DNA of 64,000 nucleotides from Apium graveolens (Eukaryota > Streptophyta > Magnoliopsida > Apiales > Apiaceae): assembly GCF_009905375.1 (NCBI RefSeq), contig NC_133653.1:58540673-58604672 (forward strand), in the 5' to 3' direction. A program made the translations under genes and the position numbers. Below, in pieces: positions 34,650 through 47,230 of this stretch. The stretch's first letter is position 1; every line of letters starts with the position of its first letter. The notes beneath the pieces were generated by a model. That model had not been told where the DNA came from and searched no databases. It saw nothing but the letters and a program-made list of their open reading frames with translations.

Positions 34650-35821
34650 CTACTCGGAGTCATCATCATCATCACCCTCAGTGGGTGGAGTATCAGGCGG
34701 CGGGTATGCAGAGTCCTCACCAAAAACTGGCCACTGGATATCAGCTCCAAGGCCTCGAAAAGCAGTCCCTAACGCAAGGGTGAGCTCCTGAGCAAACCTG
34801 CTCTGCGTCTCATACATGGCATCCATCCACCGTGAAAGCCTCCTATACTGGGCATCACCCATCCCAGCACCCTCCTGAGCTCTCGAAGAACTAGCCTCAC
34901 CACGCCCTGGCCTGGCCATAGTAGCACCTCGTGCTGGACGCCCTCCTGGAAGACGATAACCCAGCCCATGCTCCTCAGGCTCACCACCGGTCCACTCCTG
35001 CATCCCATTCAGAGTGCCAAAATCTATAGGAGCTGCTGGCAACTGCAACTGCTCATGAGCCGGCCAGTTCACTCCTACTGCACGGCATAGCTTTGTAACC
35101 GTGGATGCATAAGGGATGTTCATATGCTTTGCTCCCCTCAAAAACTTCAGAATTCCTTGGTAGATAAACTCACCAAGGTCCACATAGTATTCCTCATTCA
35201 GAATTCCCCACAACAACTGTGCTCTCTCAACTGTGACCTCGTGTGCATGTGAAGAAGGCAAAATATTAGCACATATAAATGCGTTCCATGCACGGGCATA
35301 CCTGTTCATTTGATCGCCAGAAAGTGACGATACTCATTATTGGCTGGACTGCGTTTCCAAACTGTGCCCGGTCGACAGAGAGTCGCACAAATCAAATCCA
35401 AGTCAAAATCCTCAGCAGTCTTTTCATTCCAGTTCTCCTCCTCGGGCTTCCTCTCTCGCTGTCCAATCACACGGCGAATCGCCGCAGGATGATAATCAAC
35501 CGTCAGCCCACGAACTACAGAAAACCCATTCTTTTCAGCCTTCGCGTTCACGTAGAACTCGCAAACAACACTCATCGGTACTGCTTCGGGTGACTCACAA
35601 AAAGCTATCAACCCTTTCTCTACAATCATGGGCAACAACTCACCATCCCTCCCTGATGGTAAAAACCCCCTCTCTTTCAGAATTGGCTTCCCCAACAGCC
35701 TAGTGTACTCCTCCTCCACGGCTCTGTCAGTTAACCGAGGCCTTGCAGCAGTACCCCTTGATGAATCAGCAGTAGGAACTGTGCTGCTGCTGTCAATAGT
35801 GCGTGCTCTCTTGGGTGCCAT
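34650..35821 (-). pseudogene. Athila extra ORF (env-like position), one frameshift
   Basis: Minus strand. Part 1 is 35821-35306 (171 codons): a low-complexity start, then TRLLGKPILKERGF, VVCEFYVNAK and GLTVDYHPAAIRRVIG. Part 2 is 35309-34650 (219 codons), with YARAWNAFICANILPSSHAH, WGILNEEYYVDLGEFIYQGI and a Gly/Arg-rich stretch, ending in a run of acidic residues. The parts overlap by a few bases in different frames, so one small indel splits the ORF near 35307. The block order is that of the 'putative plant transposon protein' found downstream of pol in Athila elements; some relatives encode an envelope-like protein here. No convincing membrane segment is seen, so an envelope role is not supported. 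Confidence 0.75.
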
Positions 35822-36274
35822 TGATTTGTGAATAAAAGTGTGTAAGAACTGATTTTTGATGTTTTATGAGAGGGTTTAAGTGTAGGAAGTTGTGGGAGAT
35901 ATGTAGGATAGGTGTATGTATATATAGGGTGTGGAGTAGGTTAAATTAGATTAGGAGTGGGGTTGAGGGATAAAATCATGGGGTAATGGGAAAAGAATTC
36001 GTGGGTTTATGGGCTGTAATGGGTTTTTGTGTTTTTTTTTTTTTTCTGAACTGTAAAAAAAAAATTCTGGAACTCGACCCCTGCGCGGCCGCTCAGCATT
36101 TCTGCGCGGGCGCGCAGAGGGTCTCTGGAAATTTTTTTTTCAGCCCCTGTTTTCTGATTTTTTTCTGTTTTTGGATAGGTTATTAACTTCTAAGGGTTCC
36201 TGTAACAACAATTCATGGGTTGCCTCCCACGCAGTGCTTCTTTTTCGTCATTAGCTTGACGTTCCGTTCCTTTC
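35822..36274 (-). other. Spacer between Athila integrase and extra ORF
   Basis: No gene. It contains a third copy of the GC-rich unit (36080-36117) and homopolymer runs. On the minus strand a TATA-like TATATACATA lies near 35915, 94 bases before the extra ORF start, and could drive it. Confidence 0.5.
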
Positions 36275-39200
36275 TCACGTAGTCAACAAAATGGCACTAA
36301 CCACCTCTCGGTTTGCCATGTCCCCATAGTAGTGCTTCAACCGCTGACCGTTAACCTTGAATGCTTGGTCCGAATCATTCTCAAAAATTTCCACCGCTCC
36401 ATGTGGAAACACAATTTTGACAATAAAAGGTCCAGACCACCTTGATTTCAACTTCCCAGGAAAAAGTCGGAGCCGAGAGTTGAATAACAGAACTTGTTGC
36501 CCTGGCACAAACAACTTAGGATGTAGCTTCCTATCGTGCCACATTTTCACCTTTTCCTTATACATTTTGTTATTCTCGTACGCTTAAAGTCGAAATTCAT
36601 CAAGTTCATTGAGCTGAAGCGTTCTTTTCTTACCAGCTGCATCTAAATCCAGGTTCAATTTCTTCAATGCCCAGTAGGCCTTATGCTCAAGCTCCGCCGG
36701 TAGATGACATCCCTTACCGTACACCAACTGAAACGGTGACATCCCAAGTGGAGTTTTGTATGCTGTTCTGTAAGCCCAAACAGCTTCATCGAGCTTTAAA
36801 GACCAATCCTTCCTTGATGGACAAACAACCTTCTCTAGAATGCGCTTTATCTCTCTGTTAGACACTTCCGCTTGACCATTTGTTTGCGGATGATAGGCAG
36901 CAGCTACTCGATGATTCACATTATAACGCTGCATCATAGAAGTGAACTTACGGTTGTAAAAATGCGATCCTTCATCACTTATGATTACCCGAGGTGTTCC
37001 AAACCTTGTGAAAATTTGCTTATGAAGAAAATTTAGCACTGCCTTTGCATCATTTGTCGGTAAAGCTTTAACTTCGACCCATTTTGAGACATAATCGACT
37101 GCCAACAAGATGTACTGATTATTGCAAGACGAGATAAAAGGCCCCATGAAATCGATTCCCCACACATCAAAGACCTCGACTTCAAGCATCACATTTAATG
37201 GCATCTCATCCTTCCTTGACAAATTTCCCACTCTTTGGCAACGATCACACCTTAAAACAAACTGATGAGCATCCTTGAACAAGGTGGGCCAGAAAAAACC
37301 TGCTTGCAGAATACGAGTTGCCGTTTTCTCACCTTCATAGTGTCCACCATAAACCGTGGAATGGCAGTCTCGTAATATCCCCTCCGTCTCACAGAACGGG
37401 ATACATCTCCTGATGATCTGGTCAGCTCCCTGTCTAAACAAATATGGTTCATCCCACATATTCCACTTCACCTCATGCAGAAACTTCTTCTTTTGCGCGG
37501 ATGTCAAATTGGGAGGCATTATATTGCTGACAAGATAGTTTACAATATCTGCAAACCATGGTTCTTCCTCCTGAATTGCAAACAACTGCTCATCCGGAAA
37601 AGATTCATTGATTAACGTCCTATCTTGTGAAGTAGAATCGGGATTCTCCAACCTAGAGAGATGGTCAGCTACTTGATTCTCGGTACCTGTTATATCTTTG
37701 ATCTCTAACTCAAATTCCTGAAGTAAAAGCACCCAACGAATGAGTCTCGGCTTCGAATCCTTCTTAGAAACCAGATAGCGAATAGCTGCATGATCAGTGA
37801 ATACTGTCATTTTCGTACCAAGCAGATAAGATCAAAATTTCTCACAGCCAAAGACTATAGCCAAAAGCTCCTTCTCAGTAGTGGTGTAGTTCAATTGGGC
37901 CCCATTTAAAGTCTTACTCGCATAGTAGACCACATGGAAGAGATTTTTCTTGCGCTGTCCCAGAACTGCACCTACCGCATAGTCACTCGCATCACACATC
38001 ATCTCAAACGGTTCTGTCCAATCTGGTGCTGTAATAACTGGGGCCGTGATCAAACTCTCCTTGAGAGTCTCGAATGCTGTCAAACATTCATCATCAAATT
38101 TGAAAGGCACATCTTTCTCAAGTAAATTGCATAACGGCTTAGATATCTTTGAAAAGTCCTTGATGAATCGCCGATAAAAACCCGCATGACCGAGAAAACT
38201 ACGGATTCCTTTCACTGAATTAGGTGGGGGAAGATTTTCAATGACTCCCACCTTGGCCTTGTCCACCTCCAGACCTTTGCTAGAGACCTTATGCCCAAGG
38301 ATAATGCCTTCACGCACCATAAAATGACATTTCTCCCAATTAAGCACCAAATTAGTTTCCACGCATCTTTTGAGTACGGCGCGCAGATTATTCAAGCATT
38401 CATCATATGAGTGTCCAAAGATGGAGAAGTCATCCATGAACACTTCGACGTTATTTCCAATCATGTCAGAGAATATAGCCATCATACATCTCTGAAAGGT
38501 GGCCGGGGCGCCACATAACCCAAACGAAACTCTACGAAAAGCAAATGTGCCAAATGGACAAGTGAAGGTAGTCTTTTCCTGATCCTCTGGTGCAATATAA
38601 ATCTGATTATACCCGGAATACCCATCCAGAAGACAAAAATACTCATGTCCCGCCAATCTGTCAAGCATTTGATCAATGAATGGGAGAGGGAAGTGATCAT
38701 TTCTTGTGGCTTTGTTCAATTTTCTATAATCCATGCATACTCTCCATCCTGTAACTGTTCGAGTAGGGATGAGCTCATTCTTTTCATTTGCGACCACAGT
38801 GATACCTCCCTTCTTAGGAACACATTGTACAGGGCTCACCCACGAGCTGTCAGAAATAGGATAAATGATGCCTGCATCTAGCCATTTCAGAATTTCTTTC
38901 TTCACCACCTCCTTCATGATTGGGTTCAGTCTTCACTGTTGTTCCACAGTTGGCTTACTACCTTCCTCTAACAGAATTTTATGCATACAATATGAGGGAC
39001 TTATCCCCTTGATGTTTGCTATAGTCCATCCTATAGCCGATTTGAATTCTCTCAAAATCCTTAAGAGCTTGTCTTCCTCACTACCTGAAAGGTCAGCTGA
39101 AATAATAACAGGTAACGTAGATGAATCACCTAAAAAGGCATACCTCAAGTGTTCAGGTAATGGTTTGAGCTCTAAGGTAGGCGCTTCCTCTATTGATGGT

Positions 39201-41017
39201 TTGAGCTTCCCTTCAGTGTTCTTGAGGTCAGAAGTACCAAGAGATTCAAATGGTATATCTAGCTTTCGCTTCCAGGGAGAAGCGTTCAGATATTGTAATT
39301 GCTCGTTGCTCTCTTCATCATCACTATCAAATTCCCCCACTAAGGCCTTTTCCAATGCATCAGACATTAGCATGTGATCGAGTTCCGAAGTAACCGCAAA
39401 ATCAATCACATCCACTTTTAAGCACTCCTCATCTTCTGTAGGGAATTTCATTGCCTTGAATACGTTGAAGGTCACATCCTGATCTTGAACCCGCATAGTA
39501 AGTTCTCCTTTTTACACATCTATCAAGGTACGGCCAGTCGCCAAGAAAGGCCTCCCCAAGATTATGGGAATCTTTTTATCTTCCTCAAAATCCAGAATAA
39601 CAAAATCAGCAGGAAAGAAGAGCTTATCCACCTTGACGAGCACATCCTCAACTATGCCCCTTGGGTAAGTAATGGAACGGTCCGCCAATTGTAGCGACAT
39701 GTATGTGGGTTTTGGATCAGGTAGGTCCAGCTTTTTAAAGATCGACAACGGTATCAGATTAATGCTTGCTCCCAAATCACAAAGGCACTTGTCAAAAGTT
39801 AGATTGCCAATGGTGCAAGGAATGGTGAAGCTTCCTGGATCTTTCAGTTTTGGTGGTAACTTTTGTTGCAGAACCGCGCTGCATTCTTCCGTGAGAGCAA
39901 CGGTTTCAAGGTCATCCAGTTTCACCTTCCTTGAAAGAATAGTCTTCATAAACTTCGCATAACTAGGCATTTGTTCCAGAGCCTCAGCGAAAGGTATATT
40001 GATGTGAAGTTTCTTGAACACCTCCAGAAACTTCCCGAACTGTCTATCCAGCTTTTGTTGCTGCAATCTCTTAGGAAAAGGTGGTGGAGGATAGAGCTGT
40101 TTCTCCCCTGTATTAGCCTCAGACAGAGTGTGTTCAACAGTAGTCTTCCTTGGTTCCGCCGCTTTCTCCCTTTGCTTAGATTCTTCATCTCGAACTTCAG
40201 CTTCGACTTCTTTTGCCTTTTCAGCATCAGCTACTTTTCCAGACCTTAAGGTAATAGCCTTGACTTGCTCTTTAGCTTCCTTCCTGCCTGGTACTTCCGT
40301 GTCACTGGGAAGAGTGCCAGGTTGACGATTGAGCACTGCATTGGCTAATTGACCGATTTGATTTTCCAAGGTCTTGATAGAAACCGCCTGACTCTTGCAC
40401 AACAGCTTAAGTTCCTCAAAATCAGCACTAGTAGGTGCAGTTGCACTTCCCTGTTGAGGATATGATTGTCTTGTAGCATACTGTTGTGGTTGCTGGAATC
40501 CAGGTGGGTTAAACTGTTTACTCACTCCTTGTTGATATGGTGGCTGAATAGCATTCTGATTATTTCCCCAGCTGAAATTTGGATGATTTTTGTTGTTAGG
40601 ATGATAGGTCGCTGGCACAGGCTGCTGTTGTCGCTGATAATTATTCACATACTGAACAGATTCGTTGAAAAGAGAACACTGATCCGTAGCATGAGAACCT
40701 GCACAAAGCTCACAAACCATAGCTATTTGATTAACTCCATACGTAGCCAAAGAATCAACCTTCATTGATAGCGCTTGGAGCTGGGCTGCAATAGCGGTGG
40801 CTGCATCAACTAATAGAATACCTGCTACCTTGCCTGATGTCATCCTCTGAGTTGGGTTTTGATGCTCATTTGCAGCCATCGTCTCAATAAGATTGTACGC
40901 CTCAGTATAGCTTTTAGCCCATAAGGCGCCTCCAGCTGCTGCATCGAGCATGGGCCGAGATTGAGCCCCCAAACCATTATAAAAACCAGTGATTACCATC
41001 CAATCCGGCATTTCATG
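36275..41017 (-). pseudogene. Athila gag (C-terminal part), protease, RT, RNase H, integrase
   Basis: A single minus-strand frame with stops only at 39512, 38933, 37832 and 36584 before the natural end at 36275. Gag continues from the Tekay insertion with MPDWMVITGFYNGLG and a CELCAGSHATDQC knuckle (about 40717-40676). Protease: CLCDLGASINLIP (about 39790-39755), the DLGA form normal for Athila, then IILGRPFLATG. RT: VCMDYRKLNKATRNDHFPLP and VEVFMDDFSIFG with the active Asp pair near 38440. RNase H: EMMCDASDYAVGAVLG, later NQVADHLSR. Integrase: CDRCQ zinc part, [10 protein letters not shown] and [13 protein letters not shown] core, [22 protein letters not shown], and a C-terminal domain ending at 36275. 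Inactive because of the stops. Confidence 0.9.
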
Positions 41018-41022
41018 ATTTG

Positions 41023-44000
41023 TGTAACGACCGAGGAATTACGCTTGTATTATATTATAATAATAATAAATTATGTGTATTATTATGTGATTAAATGTGT
41101 TAAGTCGTTGAACCCTGACTGCTATGTGTTATGTGTTGGTTGTTTTGATCCAAACGTGTTTTGGATATTTATTGAACGTTTTATCGTCAGTTATATATAT
41201 TATATTAAAACCTGTACAGCTCAAAACTATGTTTTAAAAGCCCGTATTTCAAACAAAATCATTGGCCCTATTTTGCCAAAAATGCCCTATACCGTATCGC
41301 TATTCTGAACCCCTAGATGTTTTTCAAATTGACCTTTTTCGCGAAAAACGACTTTTCCGGACCCCTTCGGGTACCAAAAACCCCACAAAAATCACATTTC
41401 TATTTTTATATGATTATGAAATTATCATATATCATTTTTCTTTGTATTTTTGTATTTTCCACAATTTTTGGGAATTTTTAGTATTTATTTTGTATTTATT
41501 GGATATTTAAAAATTCAATATTAATACCCAAAAATTATAAAAAATTGGGGCCAAATATTTTTAATAGGAGTGTAATTAGACCCTTAATTTCATTTAGGGG
41601 TATTATTTTCATAAATATAAATATCAGAATTGTTATTAATTTTTTTCAGTTAATTAATATTAAAAATCAGAAAATTAAGAAAAGGGGAATTAGGGTTCTT
41701 GAGTGTTCTTGCGGATCAAAGCCAATTTGATCGTGATAGGAGTGTCAGAAATCGAAGTGTGAGTAACCGATTTGAAGCCCGAAGCCTATTCTATCAGATT
41801 ATCACGTCAAAATCATCATCAGAGGTATCGATTTTTATTTTATAATTTTCGGATTTAAACTCGAATTAGGGGTTCTTATTTGATTGATTGTTAGATGTTT
41901 TCGTTGCCATAAGCTTGTAGATCGTTGAATCCTCGATCGATTGGTACCAGTTTTGTATGTTTTGGTTTCCGTTTTAGCGTCGCCGGAATGCCGCCGCCGC
42001 CGCCCTGTTCCTGAGTTTTCCGGTATCGTTAACAGCAGAGGAAGGAGGAGGAAGGATGTTACGTTGCTATGGTGTTGCTCTTAGTTGAAAATGTGAAGAA
42101 ACGAGGTGTCTTCGTGGTTCGCTTGTTCGATTCAAAGTCGCCGGAAAACAGCCCGCCGGCGTCGGGTTGAGTTCAGGCAGCCGCTGTTCTTCATCAACCC
42201 GGAGTCGACCCGGTTTCGACCCGGGAAACGACCCGGGATTGATCCTTACAACCCTAACCCCTTTCCCTGTTGTGTGTTTTTGATAAATTAATTATTTATT
42301 TATATTTTAGTATAATAAAATTTGTTTTTAATAATTCTAAAAAGTAAATAAAAATTAGATTTAAATTCTGAAAAATAGTATTATTAATTTCTAAATTATT
42401 TTATTAATTTATAAATTCGAATTTAATTATTTAATTAATTATTTAATTATTTATCTAATTATTTATTAGTTATCTAATTAATTAATAATTGGGTAATTAA
42501 TTAATAATTAGGTAATTAATTAATAAATAAGAATTAGAAATAATTAAGTGATATGATTAATAATCTAATAATTAGTTAATAATGCGAATAGTAATTCGAT
42601 AATTAGAATTAGTATTCGAGCGATAGTTATTCGAATAATATTGTAGTGATTATTTGTATCGTATAATTAAATACCGATAACTAATTAATTAACGAATCGT
42701 ATAAGTTTCAGTAATAATGTAATAGTTCGATAATTATGTGAGGATTACGAGTAGCTCGTATTTATACGAGTAATTAATCGTTGAGTTAGATTATAATTCG
42801 AGCACATAGTAGATATTCGATAAATAGCGTATCCGTTAATAGAATCGATTGATTATTTGTAAATAATCGATCTGATCGAGTAAGTATTAATAATTAGTAA
42901 ATTAGTGTAATAAATTGTAATTAATCCTAATAATTAGGGATTAATTATTTTAAAATGCAATAATTATTAAATAATTATCTAAAAATATAATTAAGGATTA
43001 TTTAATTATAATTCATTATTTATAATTAGTTATTAATTAATTAAATCTTGTTTAATTCATAATAATTAAACCGTTAGTCCGATTTGAGCAAAACGAAGAC
43101 CTCTAGACTCAGAAAAATGAGACGAATCCAATAAAAATGGTTGTAAGTTATAATTTCTTCCGGAAGAGAGTGATCTTGTGATAATTAATAGTTCGTAGGT
43201 CCTAGTAGGGATATAACTGAGTTGAATAAATCCCGAAAAATTATAATAAAATCAGATACGACTAGTAATGCAGGTATAAGCCCAGAATTGATTCTAAAAA
43301 TAATTATAAATCTAGAAATTAATTATGTGCTTTACGTGCTACGTGCTTTATGTGATTATGTGAATAGATGTGCTGTATAAATGTATGTATATATATATGC
43401 GAGGCAGATAGAAACGCATGGGTAGACTGATAAGGTTGCGTGATATCAATTCAAGATACACGTATATAGTAAATTATCTAAACACCTATCTTTCCATGAT
43501 TTGTTCAGTGTTAGCAAGGCAGAGCAAGCTAGGGTCAGAAGGCAGTGAGTTAAACCAGGTTAAGTACGCGCAAGGCAAGTTTTTCCCCTATTCTAAATTC
43601 AGAATAGTGATTTATATTTCCTTTCTATCGTATCGATTCTCTTTGCTAATCATTGTTCATATACACTGTTACCTATTTATTATCACTTGTTCCATTTCAT
43701 TTCAATTCTTGATTTACCCAATTTATTGAATTCCCTGTTCATATTTCAATTCCTTTACCCAATTTATAGTCTGGTATATCCTGGTGTTGGGATCTATCAA
43801 TAGCATTCTGATTATTCCGGATGCTAAGCCTTGGACTGGATGGTTACTTTACGGGCTGGGTTTTACCCAGACCATTATTTAATAGGCCATAGTTGCCTGA
43901 GTACTCCTAATGTTGGTTGGGTCTATGCAGTTGGGTATAGATCCGCACTATATTCTGACTGATTAGCAGGTTATAGTGCATATGTTGGTTCTTGTTTCCA

Positions 44001-44617
44001 GTCTTGTTCATTTGGCACTCGCCATCATTGGCAAATTATTATTATATACAGATACAGATGGTTGTTCAAACCAGCAGCTTATTGGTTCATTTATTTCTCT
44101 CTCTTTATAATATATATATATATTGTTGCAGGCTTGTTGAGCAATTTTGGCTCATTTCTTTTATTGTCACTCCTATTGTTTTACAGTTAAGGTAGAGAAT
44201 GAAACCCATCAGGACCCTCATAGTCAAGAAGCGAGTCAAGCAGCGGGACCCTCTTATACCAAGAGTGTTCCTTCCTATTCCCGAAGAGAGTTTTGAATTG
44301 CCAGATCAGGTGTAGCAGGATAAGTAGTAATGTTGGGTTGAATAAAAGTGTTGTGTAGTTTGAATAAAAGATTGCGTAGTGAAACTGTAGATAGAATAAA
44401 GTTTTGTAATAAAGAGAGTTCTTGAGACAGTTTTATTTAGTTGGGTTTGTAATAAAGTGTAGTGCATGATTCTTGTTTCCAAACTCAAACCTTAAAAGAT
44501 CCTGAGTAGTGATAGTTCGGGGTAATTATTATATTTATATTCCGCTTGTGCAGGTATAGTTGGTAATTGTTGTTAATAATGCCCCAAATCTATACCCCAG
44601 ATTTGGAGGGTGTTATA
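41023..44617 (+). repeat. 5' LTR of the Tekay-like element
   Basis: TGTAACGACCGAGG...GAGGGTGTTATA; the expected CA end is TA in both copies. It includes a CCGCCGCCGCC run (41988-42003), an AT-rich island (about 42280-43080) rich in TAATTAAT, and the block shared with the older LTR at 6620-6725. It carries a 12-base insertion near 42219 relative to the 3' LTR. Confidence 0.95.
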
Positions 44618-44619
44618 GT

Positions 44620-44631
44620 TGGCATCAGAGC
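44620..44631 (+). promoter_or_regulatory. Primer binding site of the Tekay-like element
   Basis: TGGCATCAGAGC, one base from the initiator Met tRNA complement, 2 bases after the LTR. Confidence 0.8.
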
Positions 44632-44796
44632 TTAGGATTGACCTTGGAAAACAAGAATGTTAGGGTTAAGATAAGATAGGAAAATAAGGTAGGATGAGAG
44701 TAAGAGTGTTAGGACTGTTTGTCTATGTGATTAGAAGTTATGAGTTATAGAATTGTGATTTGATTGTTTTTATGTTATTATTTTTATGTATATTAG

Positions 44797-45588
44797 ATGG
44801 CTTCTTTATCATCGTCTACGGAGAGGACCGAGACAGATCCAGTGGATGCACCGATAGTAGCCCCAGTGTCAGAGCAGATCTTACCTCCATTGCCACCTGA
44901 GCCAGCACCAGAGATACCACTTCCTCCGGAGGTACCAGGTTTTGCAGATTATTTTCCATACGTTGAGCCAGAAATACCAGATATTCCACCATTAGAGTTT
45001 CCGATGTTTGATATTCCTGATATGGTTGATCTTCCGCAGTGGGAGGATGTAGAGCCTCAGATTCATATGCCACCAGTCGAGATTCCAGAGATGCCACCGA
45101 TGGAGCCAGAGGCAGAGCCGCCCGTGTATGCGCCTATGGAGCAGCCTGTCTTATTTCCTGCCCCATTAGCTATTTATGCACCTGTTCCAGGAGTTTATCA
45201 GTTTCCTCAGCCAGAGTTTATGGATGAGATCGTGGTGGATGGACCATTACCTTCTCGAGGGTCCAGCACCGATCTTCATGAGCATCATACCGTGACTTAC
45301 CAGCGCTTTGAGGCAGAGAGGGAGGAGAGGATTAGATGGCAGAACCAGTGTAGGGAGATCCTTGGGTTGTATGAGACACAGACGGATGGTCCTGTCAGAG
45401 CATTACGACCGGATTATATACTGAGAGAGAGACTACATCATATTCACCGGGTTAGTTCGCAGCAGCTTACTGATTTGAGACAGCAGGATCTTAGTGCGGA
45501 GACAGCATATCGCAGAGCATTGGGACTTACCGAGGCAGTGCTAGAGGCAGTGCAGGAGGAGTTGAGCCATGTACCACCAGGATTTTGA
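44797..45588 (+). CDS. Proline-rich ORF upstream of gag, intact, unknown function
   Basis: An intact 263-codon ORF lies 180 bases after the LTR. Residues 10-150 are rich in Pro, Glu and Ile/Met with many PEIP/PPLE-like repeats, probably disordered. Residues 160-263 look helical and charged (QRFEAEREERIRWQNQCREI; later AETAYRRALGLTEAVLEAVQ). No known domain, signal peptide or membrane segment was recognised. It ends 434 bases before gag and is in a different frame. Gag-pol of the same element has four stops but this ORF has none, though its shorter length gives fewer chances. An accessory element protein or a captured sequence are both possible. Confidence 0.65.
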   Translation: MASLSSSTERTETDPVDAPIVAPVSEQILPPLPPEPAPEIPLPPEVPGFADYFPYVEPEIPDIPPLEFPMFDIPDMVDLPQWEDVEPQIHMPPVEIPEMPPMEPEAEPPVYAPMEQPVLFPAPLAIYAPVPGVYQFPQPEFMDEIVVDGPLPSRGSSTDLHEHHTVTYQRFEAEREERIRWQNQCREILGLYETQTDGPVRALRPDYILRERLHHIHRVSSQQLTDLRQQDLSAETAYRRALGLTEAVLEAVQEELSHVPPGF

Positions 45589-46021
45589 GATCAGCAGATC
45601 GATGAGTGCTGTATTATGTATATTTTATAGATAGAGGCAGTATAGTATTGTATGAGTGTAGCTACTGACTCTGACTGGTAGTAGTAGCAGTACGACTGTT
45701 ATATCATAGGTTTTTGTATCAAGCACTGACACCAGTAGCTGGTGTTCTACCTATATATATATGAGATAATCTTTTGCACATTTTCTTTATTTTATTTCCA
45801 GTCATTTAAACATTTACATTTATTTCAGTACCATTGCATATTTACAAATGTAGTTTTATTCACGATCATGTTGTAAAAAAAAAAAAAAAATTTTTAAAAC
45901 ATATCATACTGTTTTATCTATTCAGTTATTTAATAAGTTATTTTATTTCTCGAATCGACTGTTTTAATATATGTTTAATATACTATTATTAAATAAGATC
46001 CATTATTTATTTACCAGAAAA
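45589..46021 (+). other. Spacer between the proline-rich ORF and gag
   Basis: AT-rich, with an A/T homopolymer junction at 45874-45895. No gene was seen. Confidence 0.6.
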
Positions 46022-47230
46022 ATGGCACCTAAGAGAAAAGCGCAGCCCGACTCATCGAATGGAAACACCGATGGCCAAAACAATAATAAACAGATGGATC
46101 AGATGTTTAATCTCATGCAACAGCAGATGTTGATGATGCAACAACAAATGCAGCAGCAGCAACAGCAGTTCCAGCAACAGATGTTACAGCAAGCCGCTCA
46201 TCCAGGACATCAAATACCACCAGCAGCACCTATGATTACTTTCAAGCAATTTCAGTCGGTGAAGCCACCGGAATTTATGGGTTCCACAGATCCTACAAAA
46301 GCGAGAGCTTGGCTGAAAGAGATGGAAAAGGCTTTTTCGTAGGTAAAGGTTGAGGAAGAGCAGAAGACAGATTTCGCTAGCTATTTTCTAAAAGGCGAAG
46401 CTAATTACTGGTGGGAATCAAAGAAAGCTTTGGAAGAAGGTATGGTGACCTGGAACAGATTCACTGATCTTTTCTTGGAGAAATATTTTCCTTGTTTTAT
46501 GAAGAACCAGATGGAGATCAAGTTCCTGGAGCTGAAACAAGACAACTTATCGGTTGCGGATTATGAGATTAAGTTTACTGAATTGGCAAGGTTTGTTCCT
46601 GAGCAGGTGGATACGGACGAGAAGCGGGCCAAGAGATTTCAGCAAGGACTGAAACCATGGATTCGTAGCAGGGTAGCTGTGTTTGAATTGACAACTTATA
46701 TGGCTGTTGTTCAGAAGGCTATGATTATTGAAGGAGAAAGCGAAGCAGCTCAGAAAGAGAAAGGACCAGGAAATTTTCAGAATCGTTTCAACAAAAGGCC
46801 GGGATTTCAAGCTCGGGGAAAAGTAAATTTCAAAAGGCCAGAGCAGAACAATCAGAGGATGGGAAATCGACTTCCAGCCCCAATTCAGTAGAGACTTATC
46901 CGACCGCTTATACCTGATTGCAGAACGTGTGGTAGAAAGCATACAGGAGTTTGCAACAAGCTAAATGTTACGTGTTTCAAGTGCAAGCAAAGGGGACACT
47001 ATTCTGGAGAATGTCCAATGGGAAAGGCAGAAGTTACTTGTTTCCAATGTGGGAGAAAAGGACATATCGCCAAAGACTGCAGAGGAATTGCAATGGCTGC
47101 CAGTATTCCAAGAATTTTAGCATTACCTCCACCTCCACTACCACAGCAAAATCAGCCCAGAGCAAAGACTTTCAACATGTCAATGAAGGAAGCGGTACAG
47201 AGTCCGAATGTGGTTGCAGGTACACTCCCT
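46022..47230 (+). pseudogene. Gag of the Tekay-like element (two in-frame stops)
   Basis: ATG at 46022 is chosen because MAPKRKA follows directly; an upstream in-frame ATG at 45971 adds a non-conserved stretch. A Gln/Met-rich region (residues 28-60) is followed by PPEFMGSTDPTKARAWLKEM, YWWESKK and FLELKQDNLSVADYEIKFTE, the retrotransposon gag fold. The C-terminal part has [14 protein letters not shown] and [14 protein letters not shown] zinc knuckles. Stops lie at 46340 (TAG) and 46889 (TAG) without any frame change. Gag packages element RNA; this copy cannot make the full protein. Confidence 0.9.

Noticed and set aside
35300..35312. Programmed frameshift between the two parts of the Athila extra ORF
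   Set aside because: No slippery heptamer or downstream stem was seen; a single indel in an already inactive element is simpler.
38865..39377. 170-codon plus-strand frame
   Set aside because: Shadow of the Athila protease-RT linker on the opposite strand; low-complexity Ser-rich translation.
43418..43729. 103-codon frame in the Tekay LTR, duplicated at 52987
   Set aside because: Same frame in both LTRs only because the LTRs are nearly identical; no domain or codon signal.
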